This document shows positions 31,979 to 40,617 of a stretch of 48,314 bases of DNA, piece by piece; position 1 is the stretch's first letter, and each line of letters begins with the position of its first letter. This DNA is from a bacterium (GTDB taxonomy: Bacteria; Verrucomicrobiota; Verrucomicrobiia; Limisphaerales; UBA8199). The stretch lies in NCBI GenBank assembly GCA_021784555.1, contig JAJYHY010000011.1, positions 1-48,314 of the forward strand, read 5' to 3'. The position numbers were made by a program, and so were the translations under genes. The notes under the pieces are model-generated. The model searched no databases and was not told where the DNA came from. It saw only the letters and a list, made by a program, of their open reading frames with translations.

Positions 31979-33051
31979 AATGTCCGCGCGAGCAGGTCGC
32001 CGGGGACCTTCTTGCCGAACTCAACTGTGCCAATCCTCTTTGCCAGCACAAATTTGACCTCGCCCGCAGTCACCTTTTTGTCCAACGCCATTGCGGAAAG
32101 GAGTTGCTCCCGCTGGGAGGCGGTCAGCCTGGCTTCACAAGGCAGCCCTGCCTGGCGAAGGAGTGAAGCAATGCGCTCGACTTGCTGCTTTGGCAGCCCG
32201 AGGATTTCAGATGAAATCCGCGCGGCCGCAACCTGGCCAATGGAGATCGCCTCCCCGTGCAAGTACTTGCCGTAGTGGGAGATAGCTTCAAGCGCGTGGC
32301 CAATGGTGTGGCCGAAATTCAGTATGGCGCGGAGGCCGCTCTCCCTTTCATCCTGTTGAACCACGTCGGCCTTAATCTCACAGCAGCGGGCGACCACTCG
32401 AGCTAATGTCTTCCGATCGCGTCCCAGGAGCGGCCGCATTTGGCGTTCGAGCATTCGGAACAGGGCCGCATCGTAAATAATGCCGTACTTGATAATCTCG
32501 GCCAAGCCGGCTCGATACTCCCGATCTGGCAGTGTCCTCAGAGTGTCCAGGTCGCAGAGCACGAGCCTGGGCTGATAGAACGCGCCAACCAGGTTCTTGC
32601 CGACCTTGAGATTGACCCCAACCTTGCCACCCACCGAGCTATCCACGGCCGCAAGCAGGGTGGTCGGCGCCTGCACAAGCGCGACTCCGCGAAGATAAGT
32701 CGCCGCCGCAAACCCGGCCAAGTCCCCAACCACACCGCCGCCGAGGGCAACGATAAAGGAGCCACGTTCCAAACGATGGGCGGCCAGTTCATCGTAACAG
32801 AGCTGAACAGACCGCGGATTCTTGGACTGTTCTCCCGCCGCGAATGTGATGAGGAGCGGAGCGAAGCCTGCCTCTGAAAGCGACTCGCGGGCGCGCTCCG
32901 CGTAAAGAGGCGCAACATTGGAATCGGAAATGACGGCGCAACGCGCGCCCAGGCCCAAACGGGCGCACTCGCGTCCGAGCGTTGGAAGAAGTCCGGCCCC
33001 GATCCGGATCTGGTAGCTGCGTTGGCCTAGGGGTACTTTGACGATGCGCAC
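31834..33051 (-). CDS. aroB: 3-dehydroquinate synthase with element-derived C-terminus
   Basis: A 405-residue enzyme, the second step of the shikimate pathway (DAHP to 3-dehydroquinate, NAD and Zn dependent). Motifs are the NAD-site GGGVVGDLAGFAAATYLRG, PTTLLAAVDSSVGGKVGVN, AEIIKYGII (metal Glu), NFGHTIGHALE and HGEAISIG (metal His residues). The frame is open to 33549, but family homology begins at the GTG at 33051 (VRIVKVPLGQRSY), chosen as start. Normal AroB has about 350-370 residues and ends soon after LLARTLGG. Here the last ~47 residues are translated from the MITE-like element 31818-31978, which also provides the stop. The added tail is basic and probably unfolded. The core is complete, so activity is likely. 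Confidence 0.92.
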   Translation of the reverse strand: MRIVKVPLGQRSYQIRIGAGLLPTLGRECARLGLGARCAVISDSNVAPLYAERARESLSEAGFAPLLITFAAGEQSKNPRSVQLCYDELAAHRLERGSFIVALGGGVVGDLAGFAAATYLRGVALVQAPTTLLAAVDSSVGGKVGVNLKVGKNLVGAFYQPRLVLCDLDTLRTLPDREYRAGLAEIIKYGIIYDAALFRMLERQMRPLLGRDRKTLARVVARCCEIKADVVQQDERESGLRAILNFGHTIGHALEAISHYGKYLHGEAISIGQVAAARISSEILGLPKQQVERIASLLRQAGLPCEARLTASQREQLLSAMALDKKVTAGEVKFVLAKRIGTVEFGKKVPGDLLARTLGGGKKLRWQDAAGILASGEARTRCISAGSVTSEQRSQAPKEQGRLPP

Positions 33052-33143
33052 AAGGGATGCTTGCCAGGATTCCCTGTGGATGCACGAAGAATCTTGGATA
33101 TGGCTGCTTTTATGAACGTCGGCGGCAGAAGTTGGCAGGGGAA

Positions 33144-33189
33144 GGCCGCGACAATAAAATACGCGGCCGCGTATTTTACTGTCGCGGCC
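33144..33189. repeat. 46-bp NotI-centred palindrome, copy 4
   Basis: GGCCGCGACAATAAAATACG ... GGCC, with a single mismatch, the same element as at 7422-7788, here alone in the divergent gap between aroB and the epimerase gene. It shows that the palindrome is dispersed rather than just locally amplified. Confidence 0.85.
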
Positions 33190-33294
33190 AGGTTCCCAAC
33201 GGTTTAGGATGACCTTGCCTCGGCCTCGGCTATCCGCGAGGTTTGCGGTCGGCGAAACTTGACAACCCGGGACAAACCGGCGTTTTCTTTCGCC

Positions 33295-34284
33295 ATGAGG
33301 ATTTTGTTCATTGGCGGCACGGGCAATATCTCCGCCGATTGCGCCGCCCTGCTGCACGAGCGCGGCCACGGCATCGCCATTCTGAGCCGGGGGCAAAGGC
33401 CCGTTCCCGCGGCTTATCACGCGGTGCATGGCGATCGGCACGACCCGGAGAGTCTCCGCCAGGCAGCCCAGGCGGCGCGCCCAGACGTGGTCATCAATTT
33501 CCTCGGCTACGACCTGGCCGACGTGCAGGCGGACTACCAAGTCTTCCACGGCGCCGTCCGGCAGTACATCTTCATCAGTACGGCCAGCGTCTATGCCAAG
33601 CCGCCCGCACGGCTGCCTATCACGGAGGACGCTCCGTTAGGAAACCGCTGGTGGGATTACTCGCGCAAGAAACAGGCCTGCGAAGAATGGCTCATGGCGC
33701 GTCGGGATGAAAACGGTTTCCCTGTCACTATCGTCCGCCCCTCTCACACCTATTCCAAGGCCTGGATTCCCAACCCGCTTTCCAGCTCCAGTTACACCTT
33801 CGCGGCCCGGCTCGAACAGGGCAAACGGGTATTTATCCCCGATGATGGGGAAACGCCGTGGACTCTGACCACCTCGAGCGATTTTGCCGCCGGCCTGGCG
33901 GGGCTTGTTGGCAACGACAAAGCTCTGGGCGAGACGTTTCACATCACCAGCGATGAGGCCCTGACCTGGAATCAAATTTATGCCGAAATCGCGGCGGCAC
34001 TGGGGGTCAGTTCGCCTCAAATCGTGAAGGTGCCGACGGATTTCATCTGCGAGGTTGTCCCGCGCCTGGCCGGCACGCTCAAGGGCGACAAGGCCCATCC
34101 GGGCATCTTCGACAATGCAAAGATTAAGCGGTTCGTCCCGGAGTTTGTCTGCCGCAAGCCGTTCCGCCTGGGTGTGCGCGAATCCGTGGAGTGGCTTCGA
34201 GGCCATCCCGAAGAGCAAAACCTCAAACCTGAACTCGGCCGCGAAACGGAGGCCATCCTCGCGCGGTTTGAGATGACCAAGTAG
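33295..34284 (+). CDS. NAD-dependent epimerase/dehydratase (atypical extended SDR)
   Basis: A 329-residue Rossmann-fold protein. The N-terminus MRILFIGGTGNIS is the NAD-binding loop, so the ATG at 33295 was preferred to the one 12 codons earlier. The catalytic YSRKK (Tyr-x3-Lys) and preceding STASVYAK (Ser) are present, followed by VRPSHTYSKAW. This combination marks an atypical SDR close to the CSP41/isoflavone-reductase-like and UDP-sugar epimerase groups. The substrate, probably a nucleotide sugar, is not certain. The C-terminal helices (SVEWLRGHPEE) are complete. It stands alone and is divergent from aroB, with a palindrome in the gap. Confidence 0.88.
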   Translation: MRILFIGGTGNISADCAALLHERGHGIAILSRGQRPVPAAYHAVHGDRHDPESLRQAAQAARPDVVINFLGYDLADVQADYQVFHGAVRQYIFISTASVYAKPPARLPITEDAPLGNRWWDYSRKKQACEEWLMARRDENGFPVTIVRPSHTYSKAWIPNPLSSSSYTFAARLEQGKRVFIPDDGETPWTLTTSSDFAAGLAGLVGNDKALGETFHITSDEALTWNQIYAEIAAALGVSSPQIVKVPTDFICEVVPRLAGTLKGDKAHPGIFDNAKIKRFVPEFVCRKPFRLGVRESVEWLRGHPEEQNLKPELGRETEAILARFEMTK

Positions 34285-34303
34285 CCAAAGCGGAGGCTTG
34301 ATT

Positions 34304-34825
34304 TCAGGCATCCAGCGACCCCAGGTCATCCCGCAGGGGCCTCAGATCCTCCTCGAGAAGCGCCTGCCTCCTGCACTCAACCAGCCGGCCATTTTGCTTG
34401 GCGACCCCGAAGGCCCGTTTCAGCCAATGCCGGGCCTCATCCAGCCTCCCAAGCTGGCAGGCATAGCAGGCCAGGTTGAACGCGACCATCTCCACGTCCT
34501 CAACCCGTTCAGCGCCTGGCTTGAGAGCGTCATAAGCGGCTTGCACCCCACCTTCGGGCGCCCGCCGAATGGCATAAGAACGGTTGATCCATCCGAAAGA
34601 GTCGCGCGGCGCCAGCTTGATCAGTTTGCGCCCCACCTCGACACCCGCCGCCCATTTCTTCGCCGCGTGACAAACGCGCCAGCGCGCCTTCAGGACTTCG
34701 GGGCGAGATCGCGCTCGACCCTTGATCTGAGCAAGTTCCCACTCCGCTTCCCGGGCGTTGCCCAACTCAAGCCAGCCTTCCGCCGCCAGAAGACGGAAGG
34801 CGTCGGATGGCCCGAGCGCCTTCAT
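34304..34825 (-). CDS. TPR-repeat protein coupled to the upstream exported protein
   Basis: A 173-residue protein made mainly of helical TPR-like repeats (DAFRLLAAEGWLELGNAREA, MVAFNLACYACQLGRLDEAR and HWLKRAF). No signal peptide, so probably cytoplasmic. The start ATG overlaps the stop of the 539-residue exported protein (ATGA), so both are made together. TPR proteins are scaffolds; the partner is unknown. Confidence 0.78.
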   Translation of the reverse strand: MKALGPSDAFRLLAAEGWLELGNAREAEWELAQIKGRARSRPEVLKARWRVCHAAKKWAAGVEVGRKLIKLAPRDSFGWINRSYAIRRAPEGGVQAAYDALKPGAERVEDVEMVAFNLACYACQLGRLDEARHWLKRAFGVAKQNGRLVECRRQALLEEDLRPLRDDLGSLDA

Positions 34826-36441
34826 TTGGATGCCTGCTTAATGCGCGCGATCTGCTCCAGCAGTTTGAGCGGCACGTGTTGGGCGCCGCGCGCCTGCCCA
34901 TTCATCTCCAGTCGGAACCGAATCGCCGTGCCCTGGGCTTCCATCTTTGCCAACCGCTCCTTGATGGCCTGCGCCTCCGGGAGGCCGCCACTCACGCTAA
35001 AGGCGTGCCGGATAAGCTGCGCCACGTTCAAATAGCCCACGGCAACCGTCAAATCGTCCGTTCTGAATGCTGACCGTTGCCCCGGCTGCGAAGTCCCTTC
35101 GATGAGGCCTTGGATGCGCTCCGGCGTGGCCACCAGCAGTTGGTTGCCCTTCACCGCATAGTCTATGTCCATCTTCCCGTTCGGGAACATCGCTTCGATC
35201 CGTTGTTTCTGCTGTGGCAGCCGGTAGAGCGGACTATTCAAGTTGAGTGCGACCGAAAAACGATCCACCGGGATGCCCGCAACCGTCCGCGCCTTCTGCG
35301 CAAAGCTGGCCGCCGAATACACCTTTTTCTGCCCGGCCCAGATCGAGACCAACTGTTTGATCAGCGGCTTCATCTTGCCATAGACCTCGGCGGCGCTCGA
35401 CGCGGGGTAGCGATACGCCCCCGAGAATTCGAGGTGCTCGTTAAAGAACACTGATCCCCAAACCCGCATCGGCAGAGACACTTCCATCAGCTCCATCATC
35501 TCGCTCGTTGACGCCTGATTTGTCTCCGCGTTCTGCATCTCCATCGACAATTCGAAGAAGTTCCGCATCAGGTCGAGCAACCGCTCGTTCTTGTCGATTG
35601 TCATGGCTCCAGAGGCCAAGGCGTTCGGTGTGAGGGCCTTCACATCTTCCGCCCGCAAGGGATACGCCGGCTTATGAATCCATTGAGCCAGGTCGGAATC
35701 CGGCTCAGCCGATACGGTCTCCTCTAGCACCAGCGAATCGGCGTCCACCCCCACCCCCAGCTTGAACTCACGGAGGCCCTTGACGAAGGTCTCAATGCCA
35801 TCAAAGTAAAGGCCAAAGAGGTCTCCCAACGCTTTGGCATTCACCCCGTTCGTGGCGGTAGTCTCGAACTTTTGGGACAACGCCATCCGGGCCACCGCCA
35901 GCATCGGCAAGAACTGCGCCTTGGCGGCGGCGCTCGGTTCCAGCCTCACTTCCACCGCCTGGCTCGGCCGGGTGATGCTCTCTGCCTCCCACTGCTTTAG
36001 CTCCGCTTTTTCCTGGTCGCTCTGCTCGTCCGCGGCAGTGAAGACGATGGCGGCGCCTGCCTTTCCCAACTGCACCCAATCTTCGCCGGCCTTCGCCAAC
36101 GCCCCGTCCGGGTTCAGATCGTTATGGAACTCTTTCACGTCCGGGATTGGCCCCCTTAATGCCAGCAGCGGCTTGGGCGACCCGGTGGGCTGCCATGCCG
36201 CCAGCTCCCACGGGCCATCCGGGTTAAACGTCCCCGTGTTCGTCAGCCCCAGCGCGGCGGTCAATTGCCCGCCAACCTTCTCCTTCTCCTTCGGCGCCAC
36301 CGCGCCTACGACCCGAACCACCGCATTGCTCAATTCGCTAAAACTTCGAATCGTTACGCGGGCCAGGGGCTGAGCGCCGCCCGCTACGGTTGAAAGGAAC
36401 AGGATGGCCGGACAAAGTGTCAATGCATTTCTTAGTTTCAT
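34822..36441 (-). CDS. Exported protein of unknown function
   Basis: A 539-residue protein. The ATG at 36441 gives a clear signal peptide (MKLRNALTLCPAILFLSTVA, then GGAQ with a probable signal peptidase I site); codons upstream of it are open but non-homologous, so this start was chosen. The mature part alternates helical and strand segments and has no recognised catalytic motif. It holds phrases such as LRGPIPDVKEF, GDLFGLYFDGIETFVKGLRE and TPERIQGLIEGTSQPGQRSA. The size and style match verrucomicrobial periplasmic proteins of unknown role. It is translationally coupled to the TPR gene at 34304. Confidence 0.75.
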   Translation of the reverse strand: MKLRNALTLCPAILFLSTVAGGAQPLARVTIRSFSELSNAVVRVVGAVAPKEKEKVGGQLTAALGLTNTGTFNPDGPWELAAWQPTGSPKPLLALRGPIPDVKEFHNDLNPDGALAKAGEDWVQLGKAGAAIVFTAADEQSDQEKAELKQWEAESITRPSQAVEVRLEPSAAAKAQFLPMLAVARMALSQKFETTATNGVNAKALGDLFGLYFDGIETFVKGLREFKLGVGVDADSLVLEETVSAEPDSDLAQWIHKPAYPLRAEDVKALTPNALASGAMTIDKNERLLDLMRNFFELSMEMQNAETNQASTSEMMELMEVSLPMRVWGSVFFNEHLEFSGAYRYPASSAAEVYGKMKPLIKQLVSIWAGQKKVYSAASFAQKARTVAGIPVDRFSVALNLNSPLYRLPQQKQRIEAMFPNGKMDIDYAVKGNQLLVATPERIQGLIEGTSQPGQRSAFRTDDLTVAVGYLNVAQLIRHAFSVSGGLPEAQAIKERLAKMEAQGTAIRFRLEMNGQARGAQHVPLKLLEQIARIKQASK

Positions 36442-36657
36442 AATCTGAGGATATTCGTTTCTGTTTCTCCGCTTGCTTGCTCTGTCACACTCTCGTGACC
36501 GGCCCCGATTCTGCGCCTTTTCCAGTCCGCTGGCCATTACAATCGGCGTTCCGAATTGGATGCGCATGCCAAAGGGGGGAATCAGGTCTGTTCGACGTTG
36601 CGCCTGAGCCGTTCTGAGCTAGACTTTTCGAGGTACGATCAAACGGTAGGTTGAATT

Positions 36658-37536
36658 ATGCTTCAGAACATCGGATTCGTCGGCGTTGGCCGGATGGGGG
36701 CGAACATGGCCCGCCGGCTGAAAGATTGTGGTTTTACGATTTCGGTGGTGCATGACCTCAACGGTGGGGCCGCGCAGGAGCTCGCGAGCGAACTCGGCAG
36801 CCGGGCAGTGAGCGCCCTGGCTGAGGTTACCTATGCTTCGGACATCATCATCACTGTGGTAACCGACGACCGCGCAATGGAGGCCATTTTTTCAAACGGA
36901 CTCCTCACGGGTGCGCGCGGAAAGCTCTTTATCAACTGCGCCACGATAACACCGGAAGTTCACCGCCGGGTGGAGGCAAGAGTCGAAGTGGCGGGGGCCC
37001 AGGCGCTGGAGGCCTGCATGGCTTCCAGCATTACTCAGGCCCGTCAAGGCGCCCTTTACCTCATGTGCGGGGGGAAACCCGAGGCCTTTGAACGCGCCCG
37101 GCCGGTGCTCGAAAAGCTGGGCGCCTCTATCCGTTACATCGGCCCGGCCGGCAAAGCCGCCGAGGTAAAGGCCCTGGTGAACATGGTGATGAACATCAAC
37201 ACGGCGGGTTTGGGGGAAGGGTTGGCGCTAGGCGATGCCTTGGGCCTGGATTTGGCCCTATTGCGCGAGGTGTTTTCTCAAACTGGCGCCTCATCGCGCG
37301 TGCTCCAGACGGATGGCGAGGATATGCAGAACCGCGAGCACACGTGTTTTTTCTCCGCCGCTCACGCGGCGAAGGATTCCGGCATTGCGCTCAAGCTGGG
37401 CGAAGATTTGGGACTGAACCTTCCTTTGGCCGCGGCGACGAAGAAGCAATACGAGCGCATGGTGGCCAGCGGCCTGGGCGGGTTGGATAAATCCGGGGTC
37501 GCGGAGCTGACCTTTCGGGGAAGACAGCCGGGTTGA
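36658..37536 (+). CDS. NAD(P)-dependent beta-hydroxyacid dehydrogenase
   Basis: A 292-residue member of the 3-hydroxyisobutyrate dehydrogenase / tartronate semialdehyde reductase family. An N-terminal Rossmann fold with GFVGVGRMGANMARRL, then FINCATITPEVHR (substrate loop), LEACMASSITQARQGALYLM, and the catalytic Lys region GKAAEVKALVNMVMN followed by the C-terminal helical domain. The substrate loop does not let me choose between hydroxyisobutyrate, tartronate semialdehyde and succinic semialdehyde. The GT2 gene starts 4 bases after its stop, indicating one operon, an unexpected pairing. Confidence 0.88.
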   Translation: MLQNIGFVGVGRMGANMARRLKDCGFTISVVHDLNGGAAQELASELGSRAVSALAEVTYASDIIITVVTDDRAMEAIFSNGLLTGARGKLFINCATITPEVHRRVEARVEVAGAQALEACMASSITQARQGALYLMCGGKPEAFERARPVLEKLGASIRYIGPAGKAAEVKALVNMVMNINTAGLGEGLALGDALGLDLALLREVFSQTGASSRVLQTDGEDMQNREHTCFFSAAHAAKDSGIALKLGEDLGLNLPLAAATKKQYERMVASGLGGLDKSGVAELTFRGRQPG

Positions 37537-37540
37537 GGTT

Positions 37541-38287
37541 ATGAGCCCATCTCTGTCTCCGCGGCTCTGCGTGGTGATTCCGGTCTATAACCACGCTTTG
37601 ACGGTTGGCCGCGTAATCCGCGGCGCGCGCGCCGCCTTCCCGGTGGTAGTTATCGACGACGGTTCGACCGATGGAACCGCCGCGGAAATCGCCGCCCAGA
37701 CAGCTATCAACGTTCTGACTTTCCCCCGCAACTCGGGGAAGGGCGCGGCGTTGCAGGCCGGCTTCGACCGGGCGCGCCACCTCGGCTTTACCCACGCCAT
37801 CACGCTCGATGCCGACGGCCAGCATTCGCTTGAGAGCCTGGGAGAATTTGCCGCGCTTTGCCGCCGCCGACCGGAAGCGCTTCTGATTGGCGTGCGCGAC
37901 CTCAAGAAGGAGCGGGCGCCTTGGGTGCGTCGCGTCATTAATGCGTTGTCCACGTTTTGGTTCCGGACTGAGACGGGGATCCGCCTTGCGGACACTGAAT
38001 GCGGTCACCGCTGTTATCCTCTGGCCGCCATCGAAGGTCTGCCGGTCAAGGCCGGCCGCTACGCGTACGAGTTGGAGTTGATGGTGAAGGCGGCGTGGGC
38101 GGGTGTTCCCCTGGTGCCCATGGCGGTGGAGTCGGACTATGCCTCCGCCACCTCGCGGCTTTCACATTTCAGGCCTCTACGCGACCTGCTGGGGGCCTGC
38201 TTGACGCACGGGCGTTTGTCCGTCTGCGCCCTTTGGGTTCCCGCGCCCCGGCGCAAGCTCTCGGTTCAGGAGATTCACGGTGGTTGA
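37541..38287 (+). CDS. Family 2 glycosyltransferase (DPM1-like)
   Basis: A 248-residue GT-A fold enzyme. VVIPVYNHALTVGRVIRGAR, VVIDDGSTDGTAAEIAA and ITLDADGQHS (with the DxD metal site), then DTECGHRCYP. These fit the dolichol-phosphate-mannose synthase-like branch, which transfers sugars to polyprenyl phosphate. It lacks the C-terminal membrane helices of GtrB-type enzymes, so it is probably soluble or peripherally bound. Co-transcribed with the dehydrogenase upstream. The acceptor is unknown; the TMTC-like and GT1 genes at 44-47.8 kb are other sugar-related genes in the region. Confidence 0.88.
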   Translation: MSPSLSPRLCVVIPVYNHALTVGRVIRGARAAFPVVVIDDGSTDGTAAEIAAQTAINVLTFPRNSGKGAALQAGFDRARHLGFTHAITLDADGQHSLESLGEFAALCRRRPEALLIGVRDLKKERAPWVRRVINALSTFWFRTETGIRLADTECGHRCYPLAAIEGLPVKAGRYAYELELMVKAAWAGVPLVPMAVESDYASATSRLSHFRPLRDLLGACLTHGRLSVCALWVPAPRRKLSVQEIHGG

Positions 38288-38917
38288 CAGAGTCGTAGCG
38301 CAGGCCTCCGAATCTGCCGCATCGTCGGCGTAGTTAATGCCTGCGCGGATACTCGCCGGCTTACCAGCCGGAAGCCGGCTGAAACGGTCGTGGTTGGCGA
38401 GCTTGGAAGCCCGGACATCCCGGCCTGGCGCACGACAAAATTCTTCGTTTCCTTTGTTTTCTTGGTGTACAAAGATTTCAGCCACTCGAAGAATTTTGCC
38501 GTGCGCCCTCCCGGCACGCCTGCGCTGGCAATGACCGTGTCAGCACGGCCATTGACAAAGTCGTAGCGCAGGTTTCCCAACCTGCTGTATCGCAAGTTTC
38601 CCAACTTGCTGTATCGCAAGTTTCCCAACTTGCTGTATCGCAAGTTTCCCAACTTGCGTGCCGGGAAGCGCTTCGAGCGTCTGCCGATTGGGAAATCGGC
38701 GATACAGCAGGTTGGGAAACCTGCGCTACCGTACCCCTGGTTTTCAACGGTTTACGATGACCTTGTCACTGGCCGTGACCGTGTCAGGAGATTCTTGTTT
38801 TCCCCGCTTGACACGCTTCAGGCTTTCGGTCAGGATGAGGGCGGTTCGGGTAACGGATCGTTTTCTTCAGCGGGATTCCCCATCCCCACCTCCTTGGCGA
38901 GCCGTTGCCCGACCTGC
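38288..38917. other. Composite palindrome region, no gene
   Basis: More than 600 bases of nested repeats: a partial GTAGCGCAGG composite (38284-38420), an inverted AAGAAAACAAAG-type stretch (38449-38464), and a second full composite palindrome (38544-38777) with an inner 24-bp tandem array. Nothing coding until the entericidin-like gene. Confidence 0.65.
38544..38777. repeat. Composite palindrome (GTAGCGCAG family), copy 2, with inner 24-mer array
   Basis: The outer arms 38544-38562 and 38759-38777 repeat those of copy 1 (8593-8756). Inside, the 24-base unit built on TGTATCGCAAGTTTCCCAAC occurs 3-4 times head to tail (38571-38657), then the palindrome closes with AGGTTGGGAAACCTGCGCTAC. Without spacers, it is not a CRISPR. 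Confidence 0.85.
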
Positions 38918-39058
38918 TTATTCCGTGCTTTGCTCAATTTTCTGGCCGGCTTGCTTCACGTCCTGGCCAAAACCGTGCGCCGTATGGCAACCACTAAAGG
39001 CAAGCATCCCCATTGCCAACATGGCCAATAACACTGTCTTTTTCGTCACTTTCTTCAT
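38918..39058 (-). CDS. ecnB: Entericidin-like small lipoprotein
   Basis: A 46-residue lipoprotein. MKKVTKKTVLLAMLAMGML is the signal peptide, FSGC the lipobox, and the mature part CHTAHGFGQDVKQAGQKIEQ matches the entericidin A/B family pattern (C-x-T-x-x-G-x-G-x-D-x-x-x-x-G-x-x-I/L). In E. coli the entericidins form an envelope toxin/antidote pair; lone copies are widespread and are thought to act in envelope stress. A strong ribosome site AAAGGGGAT lies 4 bases before this ATG, which rules out an upstream start 19 codons earlier. The symbol is by resemblance only. Confidence 0.85.
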   Translation of the reverse strand: MKKVTKKTVLLAMLAMGMLAFSGCHTAHGFGQDVKQAGQKIEQSTE

Positions 39059-39236
39059 CGTTATCCCCTTTCGGCTGTTCGTAGTTTGTGCCTCCCCACA
39101 TTGGCTAACCCACATTTCTTCATACTCGGGTACTTCTCACTCTTTCGGTCACCGCCAGGCCGATCGCATATCTAAAAGAACCGACCCATACTAATTCGTA
39201 GCAGCAGTCCCGCCATGAGGTCTTACACCCAAGACG

Positions 39237-39908
39237 CTACAGCATGCGGCCTGCCGGCTCGATAATGCCTTGGGCGATGGCATGGCGGGTCAGTCCTGCC
39301 ACGTCGTGGATGCCGAGTTTGTTCATTACCTGCTGCCGGTGCTTCTCGACGGTTTTGATGCTGATGGATAGCTCGGCCGCGATTTGCTTGTTGGCGCGCC
39401 CCTCCGCGATAAGTTGGAGCACCTCTGCTTCGCGACTGGTGAGGTAGTTGGTTCGTCTTTTGGCGGGCTGGCCGCGCATGAAGGCGGCCCGGCATCGGTC
39501 GCGAATACGCCGGGCGATGGAGGGGCTGAAATAGGCGTTTCCTTTATGGACCTCGCGAATGGCTCTGAGCAGGTCGCTGGCTGCGGTTTGTTTGATCATG
39601 TAGCCCATGGCGCCAGCCTCGGTGAGTTGCTCCAGGTAGGTGTCATCGCTATAGGAAGAGAGGATCAAAACACGGGTGGAAGGAACTTCCTTGACAATCT
39701 GGCGGGTGGCCTCGAGGCCGTTGAGCACGGGCATGGCCACGTCGATGACCGCGACATCCGGCAAGAGGGCCTTGGCCAACTCGACTCCGCGGCGCCCGTT
39801 CTCGGCCTCGCCGACCACCTCGAGATCCTGTTCGCAGGCCAACAAGGCGCTCAGGCCCTGCCGCACGACGGTATGATCATCGACTAATAAGACTTTGATT
39901 TTAGCCAT
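39237..39908 (-). CDS. NarL/FixJ-family response regulator
   Basis: A 223-residue two-domain transcription factor. Receiver domain: KVLLVDDHTVVRQGL with the acidic pocket, phospho-acceptor Asp56 in AVIDVAMPVLNG, Ser/Thr in ILSSYS and Lys in YMIKQTAAS. C-terminal LuxR-type HTH (about 155-215): LTSREAEVLQLIAEGRANKQ then KTVEKHRQQVMNKLG. No histidine kinase gene is adjacent, so it is an orphan in this window. Targets are unknown. The gap upstream is filled with the octamer minisatellite. Confidence 0.92.
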   Translation of the reverse strand: MAKIKVLLVDDHTVVRQGLSALLACEQDLEVVGEAENGRRGVELAKALLPDVAVIDVAMPVLNGLEATRQIVKEVPSTRVLILSSYSDDTYLEQLTEAGAMGYMIKQTAASDLLRAIREVHKGNAYFSPSIARRIRDRCRAAFMRGQPAKRRTNYLTSREAEVLQLIAEGRANKQIAAELSISIKTVEKHRQQVMNKLGIHDVAGLTRHAIAQGIIEPAGRML

Positions 39909-40617
39909 AAGGACCTGCGTAGGTTATCTCGCATTCAACTCGGGCTTGAAATGGGGTTTAACCCCCGCTTTTACGGAGGAATGCGAGGCACGATTGGGAC
40001 AGTCAAGACGGAGTGCTGGAGTAGTGGAGTGATGGAGTGATGGAGTGATGGAGTGATGGAGTGATGGAGTGCTGGAGTGGCGGAGTGCTGGAGTGGCGGA
40101 GTGCTGGAGTGGCGGAGTGCTGGAGTGGCGGAGTGCTGGAGTGGCGGAGTGCTGGAGTGGCGGAGTGCTGGAGTGGTGGAGTGCTGGAGTGGCGGAGTGC
40201 TGGAGTGATGGAGTGATGGAGTGATGGAGTGCTGGAGTGGTGGAGTGCTGGAGTGGTGGAGTGGTGGAGTGCTGGAATGGTAGAGTGCTGGAATGGTGGA
40301 GTGCTGGAGTGGCGGAGTGCTGGAGTGGCGGAGTGCTGGAGTGGTGGAGTAATGGAAAACTCAACGCTCCAATAGGGTTAGGAAGTTCGCTCTTGTTCGT
40401 GCGGAAAAGACGGTTCCGAGGACCCAAGAAGCGGGGGGAATCCGAGGGCGGCAAGAGTCAACGGCATAGGACCAATACTCCACTCCACTACTCCACCACT
40501 CCGCTACCCCGCCCAGACCCCATGAGGCGTGTCCCACCGCCATACTTCAACCAATACTCCATCACTCCACCACTCCACTGCCCCGCCCGCCCACGCACCA
40601 ATGTTGGTTGTTTCGGT
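39909..40617. other. Gap dominated by the octamer minisatellite
   Basis: Between the response regulator and the large TPR gene. The octamer array at 40014-40360 is the core; inverted ACTCCACCA fragments follow at 40479-40579. No gene is supported; open frames here are repeat products. Confidence 0.65.
40014..40360. repeat. Long octamer minisatellite (GGAGTGCT / GGAGTGGC)
   Basis: About 43 head-to-tail copies of an 8-base unit, with a 16-base higher-order repeat GAGTGCTGGAGTGGCG through the middle. The same unit occurs at 15645-15757. Length differences between strains would be expected, as slippage is likely. Confidence 0.88.

Noticed and set aside
33052..33549. AroB extended to the upstream start at 33549
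   Set aside because: The extra 166 codons cross a palindrome and the epimerase gene on the other strand, and lack homology.
38571..38657. CRISPR array
   Set aside because: Units are contiguous with no spacers and no cas genes are present; it is part of a palindrome.
40014..40360. Repeat protein encoded by the octamer array
   Set aside because: The unit is not a multiple of three, no start with a ribosome site exists and all frames are low-complexity.
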